DNA of 13,759 nt from an uncultured Bacilli bacterium (GCA_947628725.1 CANRAQ010000026.1:1-13759), one strand, 5' to 3'. Shown: positions 6,912-13,759, numbered from the stretch's first letter. A program made the numbers and translations. The notes: generated from the letters alone by a model not told the origin.

Positions 6912-7102
6912 AACGATGAAAAAGAGTATTAGTAGGTTAGATGCTATATAGAGAAAAAGTGGTTGGTGAAAACTTTTAGATATATCCTATGAACTTGCTT
7001 TGGAGTTTTTAGTTAACTACGTTACAGTTTAAAGGCACTTATTAGTGTGAATTAAGGTGGTACCACGTAAATCACGTCCTTATACTGGATGTGATTTTTT
7101 TT
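6912..7102 (+). promoter_or_regulatory. T-box riboswitch, leucine-type, controlling leuS
   Basis: A tRNA-sensing leader. Stem I starts at GATGAAAAAGAGTA (6915 on) and has the distal GGTTGGTGAAAAC element near 6961-6973. In its 3' side, GAA is followed by CTT at 6994-6996 and a purine, the expected position and context of the specifier codon; CTT is a leucine codon. The T-box motif AAGGTGGTACCACG is at 7054-7067. Its TGGT bulge (7058-7061) would pair with an ACCA tRNA end, matching the A discriminator of tRNA-Leu. The antiterminator pairs AAGG (7054-7057) with CCTT (7078-7081) and is mutually exclusive with the terminator. Uncharged tRNA-Leu should allow read-through into the membrane gene and leuS. 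Confidence 0.95.
7071..7102 (+). terminator. T-box-regulated intrinsic terminator
   Basis: ATCACGTCC (7071-7079) pairs with GGATGTGAT (7087-7095), 9 bp with one G-U pair, around a 7-nt loop, followed by eight T residues (7095-7102). Its 5' arm shares the CGTCC segment with the antiterminator, which makes the two structures exclusive. The RBS of the next gene begins directly after the T run. Confidence 0.93.
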
Positions 7103-7114
7103 GGAGGGATTGTT

Positions 7115-7459
7115 ATAAAAGAGTTAGTATTGTTTATTTTAGTATTTGTTTTAGTATATTTATTTTATGTAGTATTTGTACTCATGAGAAAAAATGTACT
7201 AAAAAAATTTCCAGATGGTTTAAATGTTATGTATTTAAGGAAAAAATATAATGTTAAAATAACTGATAAAAACATAAAAAAGATTGCTAATTCAGTATTT
7301 TTAGCTAATTCATTTATATTATCCACTGCTGTATCGATAGTAAGTTGTTTTAAAAGTTTTATTATTGGAATATTAGTAAGTATAATTCCAATTATATTAA
7401 TGATTTTAATTATATATCATTTTATTGGAATACACTATGGGACAAGGAGGAACAAATAA
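7115..7459 (+). CDS. Small membrane protein between T-box and leuS, non-canonical start
   Basis: About 114 residues with a hydrophobic N-terminal segment (KELVLFILVFVLVYLFYVVFVLM), a basic middle (RKNVLKKFPDGLNVMYLRKKYNVKITDKNIKK) and a long second hydrophobic region (about residues 58-108) that could cross the membrane twice. It resembles uncharacterised small membrane proteins of uncultured Firmicutes as I remember them; the function is unknown. A good SD (GGAGGG, 7103-7108) follows the T-box terminator. The only in-frame codons at usable distance are ATT (7109), GTT (7112) and ATA (7115, 6 nt away). An in-frame GTG at 7091 lies inside the terminator stem with no SD, and TTG at 7130 is too far. 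ATA at 7115 is chosen because it yields a natural M-KELVLF start. The gene ends 1 nt before leuS, so both respond to leucyl-tRNA charging. Confidence 0.7.
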   Translation: MKELVLFILVFVLVYLFYVVFVLMRKNVLKKFPDGLNVMYLRKKYNVKITDKNIKKIANSVFLANSFILSTAVSIVSCFKSFIIGILVSIIPIILMILIIYHFIGIHYGTRRNK

Positions 7460-7460
7460 A

Positions 7461-9878
7461 ATGTACGATTTTAAAAAAATAGAAAAGAAATGGCAAGATT
7501 ACTGGGACAAATCAGAATCATTTAAAGCAATTAATGGAGATAAAAGAAAACCATACTATATATTAGTTGAGTTTCCATACCCATCAGGAGCTGGACTTCA
7601 TGTAGGACATGTTAGAAGTTATACTGCTCAAGATGCTTTAGCGCGTATAAAAAGAATGCAAGGGTATAATGTACTTTTCCCTATGGGATGGGATGCTTTT
7701 GGTGCTCCAGCAGAACAGTATGCAATAAAGAATCATATTCATCCAAAGGATGCAGTAAAAGAAAATATAAAGACATTTAAAGGACAAATGAAATCATTAG
7801 GTTTTTCATTTGATTGGTCGCGTGAATTTTCTACGACTGATCCAGAATATTATAAATGGACTCAGTGGCAATTTTTAAAATTTTATGAACATGGAATGGC
7901 ATATAAAGATACTATTCCTGTAAATTGGTGCCCAAATTGTAAGACAGTACTTTCAAATGAAGATGCAGCTGGTGGAGTATGTGAAAGATGTGGAAGTACA
8001 GTAGTACAAAAAGAAAAATCACAGTGGATGCTTAAAATGAGTGATTATGCCGAAGATTTACTTAAAGGATTAGATGATACAAATTTTGCTGATAAAGTTA
8101 AAATTGGTCAAATAAATTGGATAGGAAAATCTAAAGGGGTAGAAGTAGATATATCTCTTGTAGGTGGAGGAAAATTTTCAATATTCACAACTTGTATTGA
8201 AACTATATATGGAATTACATTCTTTGTAATCGCACCTGATGGTAAACTTATAAAAGAATTGATGCCAAGAGTAGAAAATAAAGAAGAAGTTTTAGAATAT
8301 ATAGAAGAAACTAGTAAAAAATCCAATATGGATAGAACTGAACTTAACAAGGGAAAAACAGGAGTAGAAGTAAAAGGTATTAAAGCAATAAACCCTGTAA
8401 ATGGAAAAGAAGTACCAATATTTTTAGGAGATTTCGTATTAGGTGATTATGGTACAGGAGCAGTTATGGCAGTTCCTGCACATGATGAAAGAGATTACGA
8501 ATATGCTAAAGTACATAATCTTGATATAATCGAAGTAATAACAGGTGGAGATATTCAAACTAAGGCATATGAAAAATATGACTATTTGGAAAATAAGGAT
8601 GCTAAACTTATAAATTCAGAACAATTTAGTGGTATGAGTGTAATGGAAGCTAAACATGCAATAACAAAATATCTTGTAGATAAAAATATAGCTAGAGAAG
8701 TAAATAATTATAAGATGAGAGATTGGATTTTTTCAAGACAAAGATTTTGGGGAGAACCAATACCTATGATTTATTGTGAAGATTGCGGTTGGGTTCCAAT
8801 GGATGAAAAAGACTTACCATTGCTTTTACCAGATGTTGCAGAATATGAACCAACAGATAATGGTGAAAGCCCACTTGCTAAAATAAGTGAATGGGTAAAT
8901 ACTACTTGTCCTAAATGTGGAAAACCTGCAAAAAGAGAAACAGATACTATGCCAAACTGGGCAGGTTCATCATGGTATTTCTTAAGATTTATGGATTCTA
9001 ATAATACAAAAGAATTTGCTAGTATGGATGCAATGAAGTACTGGAATAAAGTAGATTGGTACAATGGAGGTATGGAACACACTGCAAGGCATTTACTTTA
9101 TGCTAGATTCTGGGTACAATTCTTATATAATATAGGACTTGTTCCAAATAAAGAGATGATCTGGACTCGTGTAAGTCATGGAATGATACTTGGTGAAAAT
9201 GGCGAAAAAATGAGTAAATCAAAAGGTAATGTAGTAAATCCTGATGATGTAGTTAAAGAATATGGTGCAGATGCTCTTCGTACATACGAAATGTTTATAG
9301 GCGATTACGAAAAAGATGCATCATGGAGTGAAAATGGACTTAAAGGTTGTAAAAAATTCTTAGATAGAATATATAGATTAGGAACTAAATTAAATGGTTC
9401 AAACGAATATACAAAAGATGTTGAAATAATTATAAATCAAACTATAAAAAAAGTAACAGATGATTTAAATACTATTAAATATAATACTGCAGTATCTGCT
9501 TTAATGATTTTACTTAACGAATTAGAAAAATTAGATAGTATATCAAATAAAGATTATAGAACATTACTTCATTTACTTAATCCAATTGCTCCTCATATTA
9601 CAGAGGAATTGAATGAAAAATATAATCTAGGTGAAATGTTTGTAAGATCAAACTGGCCAGAATATGATGATACTAAACTAGAAAATAATACATTCACTAT
9701 GGTAGTACAGGTAAATGGAAAAGTAAGAGGTAAGATAGAAGTAGATTCTAACACTAGTGAAGAAGAAATGAAAAAATTATCACTTACTATAGATAATGTA
9801 AAAGCATTTACTGATAATAAAGAAATAGTTAAAGTAATAGTTATACCTAAAAAATTAGTAAATATTGTAATAAAATAG
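7461..9878 (+). CDS. leuS: Leucyl-tRNA synthetase
   Basis: Charges tRNA-Leu with leucine in the cytoplasm; class I synthetase of 805 residues, a normal bacterial length. HVGH (47-50) is the HIGH motif and KMSKS is at 583-587. Cysteine pairs in CPNCKTVL..CERCGS and in CEDCGW..CPKCGK look like zinc-binding sites. The CP1 editing domain is present (about 220-415) and keeps GTGAVMAVPAHDERD, which contains the universally conserved Asp that binds the amino group of the mischarged amino acid. However, the threonine-rich editing motif, normally TTRPDT, reads TTCIET at 243-248. The start at 7461 follows AAGGAGG (7444-7450); an in-frame upstream ATG lies within the preceding gene. It is under the T-box at 6912-7102 and ends with a strong terminator overlapping its stop codon. 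Confidence 0.98.
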   Translation: MYDFKKIEKKWQDYWDKSESFKAINGDKRKPYYILVEFPYPSGAGLHVGHVRSYTAQDALARIKRMQGYNVLFPMGWDAFGAPAEQYAIKNHIHPKDAVKENIKTFKGQMKSLGFSFDWSREFSTTDPEYYKWTQWQFLKFYEHGMAYKDTIPVNWCPNCKTVLSNEDAAGGVCERCGSTVVQKEKSQWMLKMSDYAEDLLKGLDDTNFADKVKIGQINWIGKSKGVEVDISLVGGGKFSIFTTCIETIYGITFFVIAPDGKLIKELMPRVENKEEVLEYIEETSKKSNMDRTELNKGKTGVEVKGIKAINPVNGKEVPIFLGDFVLGDYGTGAVMAVPAHDERDYEYAKVHNLDIIEVITGGDIQTKAYEKYDYLENKDAKLINSEQFSGMSVMEAKHAITKYLVDKNIAREVNNYKMRDWIFSRQRFWGEPIPMIYCEDCGWVPMDEKDLPLLLPDVAEYEPTDNGESPLAKISEWVNTTCPKCGKPAKRETDTMPNWAGSSWYFLRFMDSNNTKEFASMDAMKYWNKVDWYNGGMEHTARHLLYARFWVQFLYNIGLVPNKEMIWTRVSHGMILGENGEKMSKSKGNVVNPDDVVKEYGADALRTYEMFIGDYEKDASWSENGLKGCKKFLDRIYRLGTKLNGSNEYTKDVEIIINQTIKKVTDDLNTIKYNTAVSALMILLNELEKLDSISNKDYRTLLHLLNPIAPHITEELNEKYNLGEMFVRSNWPEYDDTKLENNTFTMVVQVNGKVRGKIEVDSNTSEEEMKKLSLTIDNVKAFTDNKEIVKVIVIPKKLVNIVIK

Positions 9879-9904
9879 AAATTATACAAAATTTCTATTT
9901 TTTT
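9873..9904 (+). terminator. Intrinsic terminator of leuS
   Basis: AAATAGAAAT (9873-9882) pairs perfectly with ATTTCTATTT (9891-9900), followed by a T run through 9904. The TAG stop codon (9876-9878) lies in the 5' arm. The stem is AT-rich but long. Confidence 0.85.
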
Positions 9905-9985
9905 CTTAGTAATATTGTAGTTATTAAATTATTGTTTACAAATATTAAATAATTAGAAAATATATAAGTAGATATTAAAAAAATG

Positions 9986-10031
9986 CCTTTTGATAATATT
10001 TTTATTGTATGGTAAAAAAATTATCGAAAGG
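9986..10031 (+). promoter_or_regulatory. Hairpin masking the adhesin ribosome binding site
   Basis: CCTTTTGATAAT (9986-9997) can pair with ATTATCGAAAGG (10020-10031) over 12 bp with one G-U pair and a 22-nt loop. The 3' arm contains AAAGG of the SD sequence AAAGGAG (10027-10033). If the transcript begins upstream of 9986, this helix would hide the RBS of the surface protein. The start site is not clear: TTTACA (9935-9940) with a TATATA-like box near 9961 has poor spacing. A TTGATA/TAAAAA pair (9990-10018) would start transcription past the 5' arm and remove the hairpin. Confidence 0.45.
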
Positions 10032-10039
10032 AGATTAAT

Positions 10040-12001
10040 ATGAAAAAAATTGTATTACTTTTAATTACTTTGTTTATAGCACTAACAGGTGTATCTGCTA
10101 AAGAATCATTCTATTTAGGAGGTAAAGTAAATGATTTACATATAAATATGTATAAAGGTTCAAACAAATATAATGGATATTTATATCAATATAGAAGAAG
10201 TGATGGGAAACTAGTCTATTGCATAGAACCATTTAAATTAATAAACACTAAAAATAGTTATGATGTGTATAACTATAATGATAAAAAATTTAATTTAAAT
10301 AGTGATATATTAAATAGGATTAATTTAATCGCATACTACGGTTATAATTACAATAATCATACTGATTTAAAATGGTATGCAGCAACTCAATTTCTTATAT
10401 GGCAAAGTTTTGGTTTAGATGGTATTTATTTTGATGATCCATATACTCTTAATAAAACTAATGATTTAACTAATGAAATAAAAGAGATAGAAAATCTTGT
10501 AAATAAATATAATGTACTACCTAGTTTTGCTAATAAAACACTTCAATATAGTACAAATAAGACATTTAAACTTGTAGATGAAAATAATGTTTTAAATAGT
10601 TATCAAATTTTATCTTCTGATATTGATGTTACTATAGATAATAATGTTATGAACATTAATACTAAAGAAGATGGAATATATAAGATAAAATTTATTAAGA
10701 AAAGTCCTATAGATAATGAATATCTATTATATTATTTAGATGGTGCTCAATCTTTAATAGCACCTGGTAAAATAAATGATATAAATTTTGAATTAACTAT
10801 AGAAGTAGATGGCGGAAGTATTACTATAAATAAAGTAGATAGTGAAAACAAAAATAGGCTAGAAGCAACACTAAAAGGTGCGATATATGGTCTATATGAT
10901 TCTAAAGATAATTTAATAGAGAAATTAGTTACAGATGAAAAAGGTATTGCTTATATAAAAGATTTACCACTTGGTTTATATAAAATAAGAGAATTACAGC
11001 CTAGTAAAGGATATATATTAGATGAAAATATATATGAGATAAATATTACAAAAGATACAAAAGATTTTACAATATTATCAAATGAATCCATAATAAAAGG
11101 TAAATTAAAAATAAATAAATATTATGGAGGAGATAATAATTATAGAATAGAAAATAATGCTACATTTGAAATATATGACTCTAGTAATAATTTAGTAGGG
11201 ACATATAAAACTAAAAATGGTGTTATAGAATTAAATTTGCCATACGGAAAATATACTGTAAAGCAAGTAGGCGGAATTAATGGTTATAAATATGTAGAAG
11301 ACTTTGATATTTTTATAGGTGAAGAAAAAACATATGAATATACACTTCGTAATGAAATAATAAAAGGTAAACTTAAAATAAATAAATATTATGGAGAAGA
11401 AGACAATTATAAATTAGAAGATGATGCCGTATTTGAAATATATGATTCTAATAATAATTTAGTGGGAACATATAAAACTAAAAATGGTATTTTAAATGTA
11501 GAATTAAAATATGGAAGATATAAAGTCGTTCAAAAAGAAGGAATTGAAGGGTATGAATTAAGTAATAGTTTTGACTTATTTGTAGGTGAAGAAAAAGAAT
11601 ATAGTTACAATTTATATAATAAAAAAATATATGGAACAGTAACAATAAAAAAATACTATGGTGGTAGTACTTTAGAAGATGGTGCAACATTTAAGATAAG
11701 TAATAATGAAAATGTATTTTATGTTACTACTTTAAATGGTATAGCAACTATTAAATTACCTTATGGAAATTATAGGGTAGAACAGTTGACTGGTAAATAT
11801 GGATATAAAAATATAGAACCTTTTAATATATCTATAACTGAGTCTAAAAATTATCTTTATGAATTAAACGATGATATAATGATAGTAGAAGTACCTGATA
11901 CAGGAATTTATAGAAAGAAAAATAATAGTTATATATTTATAACTATATCAGGTGTAATAATATTGTTATATTCAATAATAAAAAGAGCTATTTTTCAATA
12001 A
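10040..12001 (+). CDS. Sortase-anchored surface protein: thioester domain plus four Cna-B-like repeats
   Basis: A 653-residue predicted adhesin. A signal peptide (about 1-20, ending GVSAKES) leads into a thioester-type domain (about 24-250). There C61 in VYCIEP and Q117 in AATQFLIW are the pair expected to form a Cys-Gln thioester able to bind host surfaces covalently. A SpaA/Cna-B repeat follows (about 258-350, K265, E318). Two near-identical 89-residue repeats come next (354-442 and 443-531), then a shorter divergent one (532 to about 612). VPDTG (618-622), a hydrophobic segment and the basic tail near KRAIFQ form a sortase-type wall-sorting signal, a variant of LPxTG. In the last three repeats the usual Glu of the GxYxVxE motif is Gln (Q409, Q498, Q582). 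AAAGGAG at 10027-10033 sets the start. The 3' end overlaps convergent rnjA by 14 nt. No sortase gene is in the window. Confidence 0.92.
   Translation: MKKIVLLLITLFIALTGVSAKESFYLGGKVNDLHINMYKGSNKYNGYLYQYRRSDGKLVYCIEPFKLINTKNSYDVYNYNDKKFNLNSDILNRINLIAYYGYNYNNHTDLKWYAATQFLIWQSFGLDGIYFDDPYTLNKTNDLTNEIKEIENLVNKYNVLPSFANKTLQYSTNKTFKLVDENNVLNSYQILSSDIDVTIDNNVMNINTKEDGIYKIKFIKKSPIDNEYLLYYLDGAQSLIAPGKINDINFELTIEVDGGSITINKVDSENKNRLEATLKGAIYGLYDSKDNLIEKLVTDEKGIAYIKDLPLGLYKIRELQPSKGYILDENIYEINITKDTKDFTILSNESIIKGKLKINKYYGGDNNYRIENNATFEIYDSSNNLVGTYKTKNGVIELNLPYGKYTVKQVGGINGYKYVEDFDIFIGEEKTYEYTLRNEIIKGKLKINKYYGEEDNYKLEDDAVFEIYDSNNNLVGTYKTKNGILNVELKYGRYKVVQKEGIEGYELSNSFDLFVGEEKEYSYNLYNKKIYGTVTIKKYYGGSTLEDGATFKISNNENVFYVTTLNGIATIKLPYGNYRVEQLTGKYGYKNIEPFNISITESKNYLYELNDDIMIVEVPDTGIYRKKNNSYIFITISGVIILLYSIIKRAIFQ
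11099..11632 (+). repeat. Two direct 267-bp repeats coding for Cna-B-like domains
   Basis: Units 11099-11365 and 11366-11632 have a period of exactly 267 bp (89 codons). They share long identical stretches, such as the region coding KLKINKYYG, FEIYDS.NNLVGTYKTKNG and the GEEK.Y.Y ending. A third, more diverged unit starts at 11633, again 267 bp on, but is shorter. The regular period suggests duplication, and copy number could vary between strains. Confidence 0.9.
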
Positions 12002-12011
12002 CTCTTTTTAT
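11978..12011. terminator. Bidirectional terminator between adhesin and rnjA
   Basis: ATAAAAAGAG (11978-11987) pairs with CTCTTTTTAT (12002-12011). TATT (11989-11992) and AATA (11997-12000) can extend the stem inside. On the plus strand the 3' arm ends in five T residues, and the minus strand is symmetrical, so it can stop both convergent transcripts. Both stop codons (TAA 11999-12001 on plus, TAG at 11988-11990 on minus) lie in the loop region. Confidence 0.8.
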
Positions 12012-13679
12012 GTCGTTAATTATAGGTAGTATGATAGGATTTCTACCTGTCTTATCATATATAAATGATGATAAGTTATTAATTATGTCATTTTTAATAT
12101 CACTAAATATACAGTTGATTTTAAGATTATTATTTATAATATTAGTTGCTTCGTTTTCAATTTCTTTTAATAATTCAATATTTTCTTGTATAAGTACAAA
12201 TCCTCTTGAAGTTATATTAGGTGAAACTACTAATTGTCTTTTTTTAGTATCTATATTTGCAATTACAACTATAATACCATCACTAGACATAATTTTTCTT
12301 TCTCTCATCACAGCATTACCAATTTCACCAATTCTATTATGATCTATATATATATCGCCTGCTTGAATGGTATTCTTTTCTTTCTTTATTACACCTTTAT
12401 ATAATGATAATACTTCACCATTTTCAAGAATAAATGTATTTTCTTTAGGTATACCACACTCAACAGCTAAATCTGCATGACTTTTAAGCATTCTATATTC
12501 ACCATGAAATGGTAGAAAATACTTTGGTTTAATAAGTCTTAACATAAGTTTTAATTCTTCTTGATTACCATGACCTGATGTATGTATATCACTTAAGAAA
12601 GTATTAGTATAAACTTTTACTCCTTGTAAATATAATTTATTAATAATTCTTGAAATACTAAGACCATTACCAGGTATAGCAGAAGATGAAAATACAACTA
12701 CATCATCATCTTGTAATTTTATTTGCTTATGAGAATTATTTGCAATTCTAGAAAGAGCAGCAAGTGGTTCACCTTGAGAACCTGTACAAAGAAGACAAAC
12801 TTCATTATTTGGTAGATTATTAGCTTGTTCTGGAGTTATAAATATTTCTCTATGTTTTATATATCCAGAAGTTAGGGATATTTCTATATTATTTTCCATA
12901 CTTCTACCAAATATGGCTATTTTTCTATTATTTCTTTTACATGTATCAACTATATGTTTTAATCTATAAATATTAGATGCAAAAGTTGCAATTATAATTC
13001 TTCCACTATGTTGAGAAAATATATGTGAAAGAGCGGCATCTACTTTAGATTCACTTATACTCATACCTTCATTTAAAGCATTTGTACTATCACTTAATAG
13101 TAAAGATACACCACGAGAACCTATTTCAGCCATTTTATGTATGTTAGCCATAGGACCAATTGGAGTTAAGTCGAATTTAAAGTCTCCAGTAGTGACTATA
13201 GTACCATTTGGTGTATGTATAACAATACCATGTGAATCTGGAATAGAGTGAGTAGTTCTAAAAAATTCTACTGACATAGTTTTAAATTTAACTTTTGTAT
13301 TTTCATCATAGACAATTAGATTTTTATAATTGATATTTCTATCTTCTAATTTTTTTCTAATCAATCCAGCAGCCTGATTTGGTGAATATATAGCTGGAAT
13401 ATTTATAGTTTGAAGTAGAAAAGGTATCCCACCAATATGATCTTCATGTCCATGAGTTATAAATAGTGCTTTTACTTTACTTTCATTTTTCTTTAGAAAA
13501 GTAAAATCAGGTATAATATAATCAACTCCTGGAACTTCACCAGAAGAAAAAGTAATTCCTACATCAGTAATTATTATTTCATTATTTGTCATAAAACAAT
13601 ACATATTTTTACCAACTTCGTTCATTCCACCGAGCGCAAATATTTTAGTATCATTGATATTATTATTTCTTATTCTCAT
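11988..13679 (-). CDS. rnjA: Ribonuclease J
   Basis: A 563-residue metallo-beta-lactamase/beta-CASP ribonuclease, slightly longer than the usual about 555. It acts as a 5'-to-3' exonuclease and endonuclease in mRNA decay and rRNA maturation of Firmicutes. It opens with KIFALGGMNEVGKNMY. The metal-binding motif HGHEDH is at 76-81, followed by H144 (TTHSIPDSHG), D166 (TTGDFKFD) and the late PFHGEYRML histidine. Beta-CASP features include SDSTNA, LLCTGSQGEP, SSSAIPGN and TSGHGNQEEL, and a C-terminal domain follows. The start at 13679 has a strong SD (AAAGGAGG read on the minus strand) a few nt upstream. It has its own promoter and is convergent to the adhesin gene. Whether this is J1 or J2 cannot be decided from one copy. 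Confidence 0.97.
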   Translation of the reverse strand: MRIRNNNINDTKIFALGGMNEVGKNMYCFMTNNEIIITDVGITFSSGEVPGVDYIIPDFTFLKKNESKVKALFITHGHEDHIGGIPFLLQTINIPAIYSPNQAAGLIRKKLEDRNINYKNLIVYDENTKVKFKTMSVEFFRTTHSIPDSHGIVIHTPNGTIVTTGDFKFDLTPIGPMANIHKMAEIGSRGVSLLLSDSTNALNEGMSISESKVDAALSHIFSQHSGRIIIATFASNIYRLKHIVDTCKRNNRKIAIFGRSMENNIEISLTSGYIKHREIFITPEQANNLPNNEVCLLCTGSQGEPLAALSRIANNSHKQIKLQDDDVVVFSSSAIPGNGLSISRIINKLYLQGVKVYTNTFLSDIHTSGHGNQEELKLMLRLIKPKYFLPFHGEYRMLKSHADLAVECGIPKENTFILENGEVLSLYKGVIKKEKNTIQAGDIYIDHNRIGEIGNAVMRERKIMSSDGIIVVIANIDTKKRQLVVSPNITSRGFVLIQENIELLKEIENEATNIINNNLKINCIFSDIKNDIINNLSSFIYDKTGRNPIILPIINDIKRVIEK

Positions 13680-13704
13680 ATTTTCCTCCTTTCTTTTTAG
13701 TAAT

Positions 13705-13749
13705 TCGACTATATAATTATACTATCAAATACACTTTTTGTCTAGTCGA
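13705..13749. repeat. 7-bp inverted repeat flanking the rnjA promoter
   Basis: TCGACTA (13705-13711) and TAGTCGA (13743-13749) are perfect inverted copies 31 nt apart. One arm covers the predicted start site of rnjA and the other touches its -35 box. This could be a pair of half-sites for a regulator, or, read on the plus strand with the T run at 13752-13759, the shape of a terminator for an antisense transcript. The long loop makes chance a real possibility. Confidence 0.35.
13716..13744 (-). promoter_or_regulatory. Sigma-A promoter of rnjA
   Basis: Read on the minus strand, TAGACA (plus-strand 13739-13744) and TATAAT (plus-strand 13716-13721) are separated by exactly 17 nt. Transcription should start near 13709, leaving a leader of about 30 nt with the AAAGGAGG RBS. 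The match is strong, with one mismatch in the -35 and none in the -10. Confidence 0.85.
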
Positions 13750-13759
13750 TTGTTTTTTT

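Noticed and set aside
7057..7251. 64-residue plus-strand reading frame
   Set aside because: It begins inside the T-box motif, runs through the terminator and overlaps the membrane gene in another frame; it has no RBS.
7425..7460. N-terminal extension of leuS from an upstream in-frame ATG
   Set aside because: It lies within the preceding gene and lacks an SD. MYDFKKIEKKW at 7461 is the usual LeuRS beginning and follows AAGGAGG.
9932..9968. TTTACA plus TATATA as a promoter for the adhesin gene
   Set aside because: The spacing is 20 nt and no alternative pairing gives a good match, so it is mentioned only as a possibility under the hairpin entry.
11099..11880. CRISPR or intergenic repeat array
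   Set aside because: The 267-bp periodicity is entirely in frame and codes for protein domains.
1..13759. Mycoplasma-type genetic code (UGA as tryptophan)
   Set aside because: Coding frames use UGG for tryptophan and dacA ends with UGA, so the standard bacterial code applies.

Overview
The window is a very AT-rich stretch of a cell-walled, Gram-positive-type bacterium, most likely one of the host-associated low-GC Bacilli/Firmicutes lineages near the Mollicutes or Erysipelotrichia. Supporting signs are a T-box riboswitch, an RNase J, a YeeN-type YebC protein, Shine-Dalgarno (SD) sites matching AAGGAGGTGAT, and a thioester/Cna-B surface protein with a sortase-type tail. UGA is used as a stop (4408-4410) and tryptophan is UGG throughout, so the code is the standard bacterial one, not the Mycoplasma code. 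A D,D-carboxypeptidase implies a peptidoglycan wall. The taxonomic placement is inference.

Layout: (1) 70-2531, a tight operon of rnc (RNase III), an unrecognised 350-residue protein and a YebC/YeeN-type translation factor, with genes overlapping by 11 and 17 nt, closed by a short terminator. (2) 2545-4421, one uninterrupted reading frame holding an AlkD-like DNA-alkylation-repair module followed directly by a secreted DacA-type D,D-carboxypeptidase with its own internal RBS and signal peptide. The terminator wraps around the stop codon. (3) 4439-6886, a strong promoter with a 19-bp palindrome in its spacer, driving a GH31-family protein whose catalytic residues appear to be substituted. (4) 6864-9904, a promoter, a leucine-type T-box leader, a small two-segment membrane protein with no ordinary start codon, then leuS and a strong terminator. 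(5) 9986-12011, a putative RBS-masking hairpin and a 653-residue surface protein (signal peptide, thioester domain, four Cna-B-like repeats, VPDTG sorting signal). (6) Convergent to it, rnjA (RNase J) on the minus strand with a clear promoter; the two 3' ends overlap by 14 nt inside a bidirectional terminator.

Most genes are housekeeping RNA processing, translation and wall maintenance. The points worth a second look are the stop-less AlkD/DacA junction, the degenerate GH31 active site with its operator-like palindrome, the altered LeuRS editing motif, the T-box-controlled membrane gene, the Glu-to-Gln changes in the adhesin repeats, and the hairpin over the adhesin RBS. I found no transposon, CRISPR array, tRNA or rRNA gene. 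I see no multi-gene defence system here.
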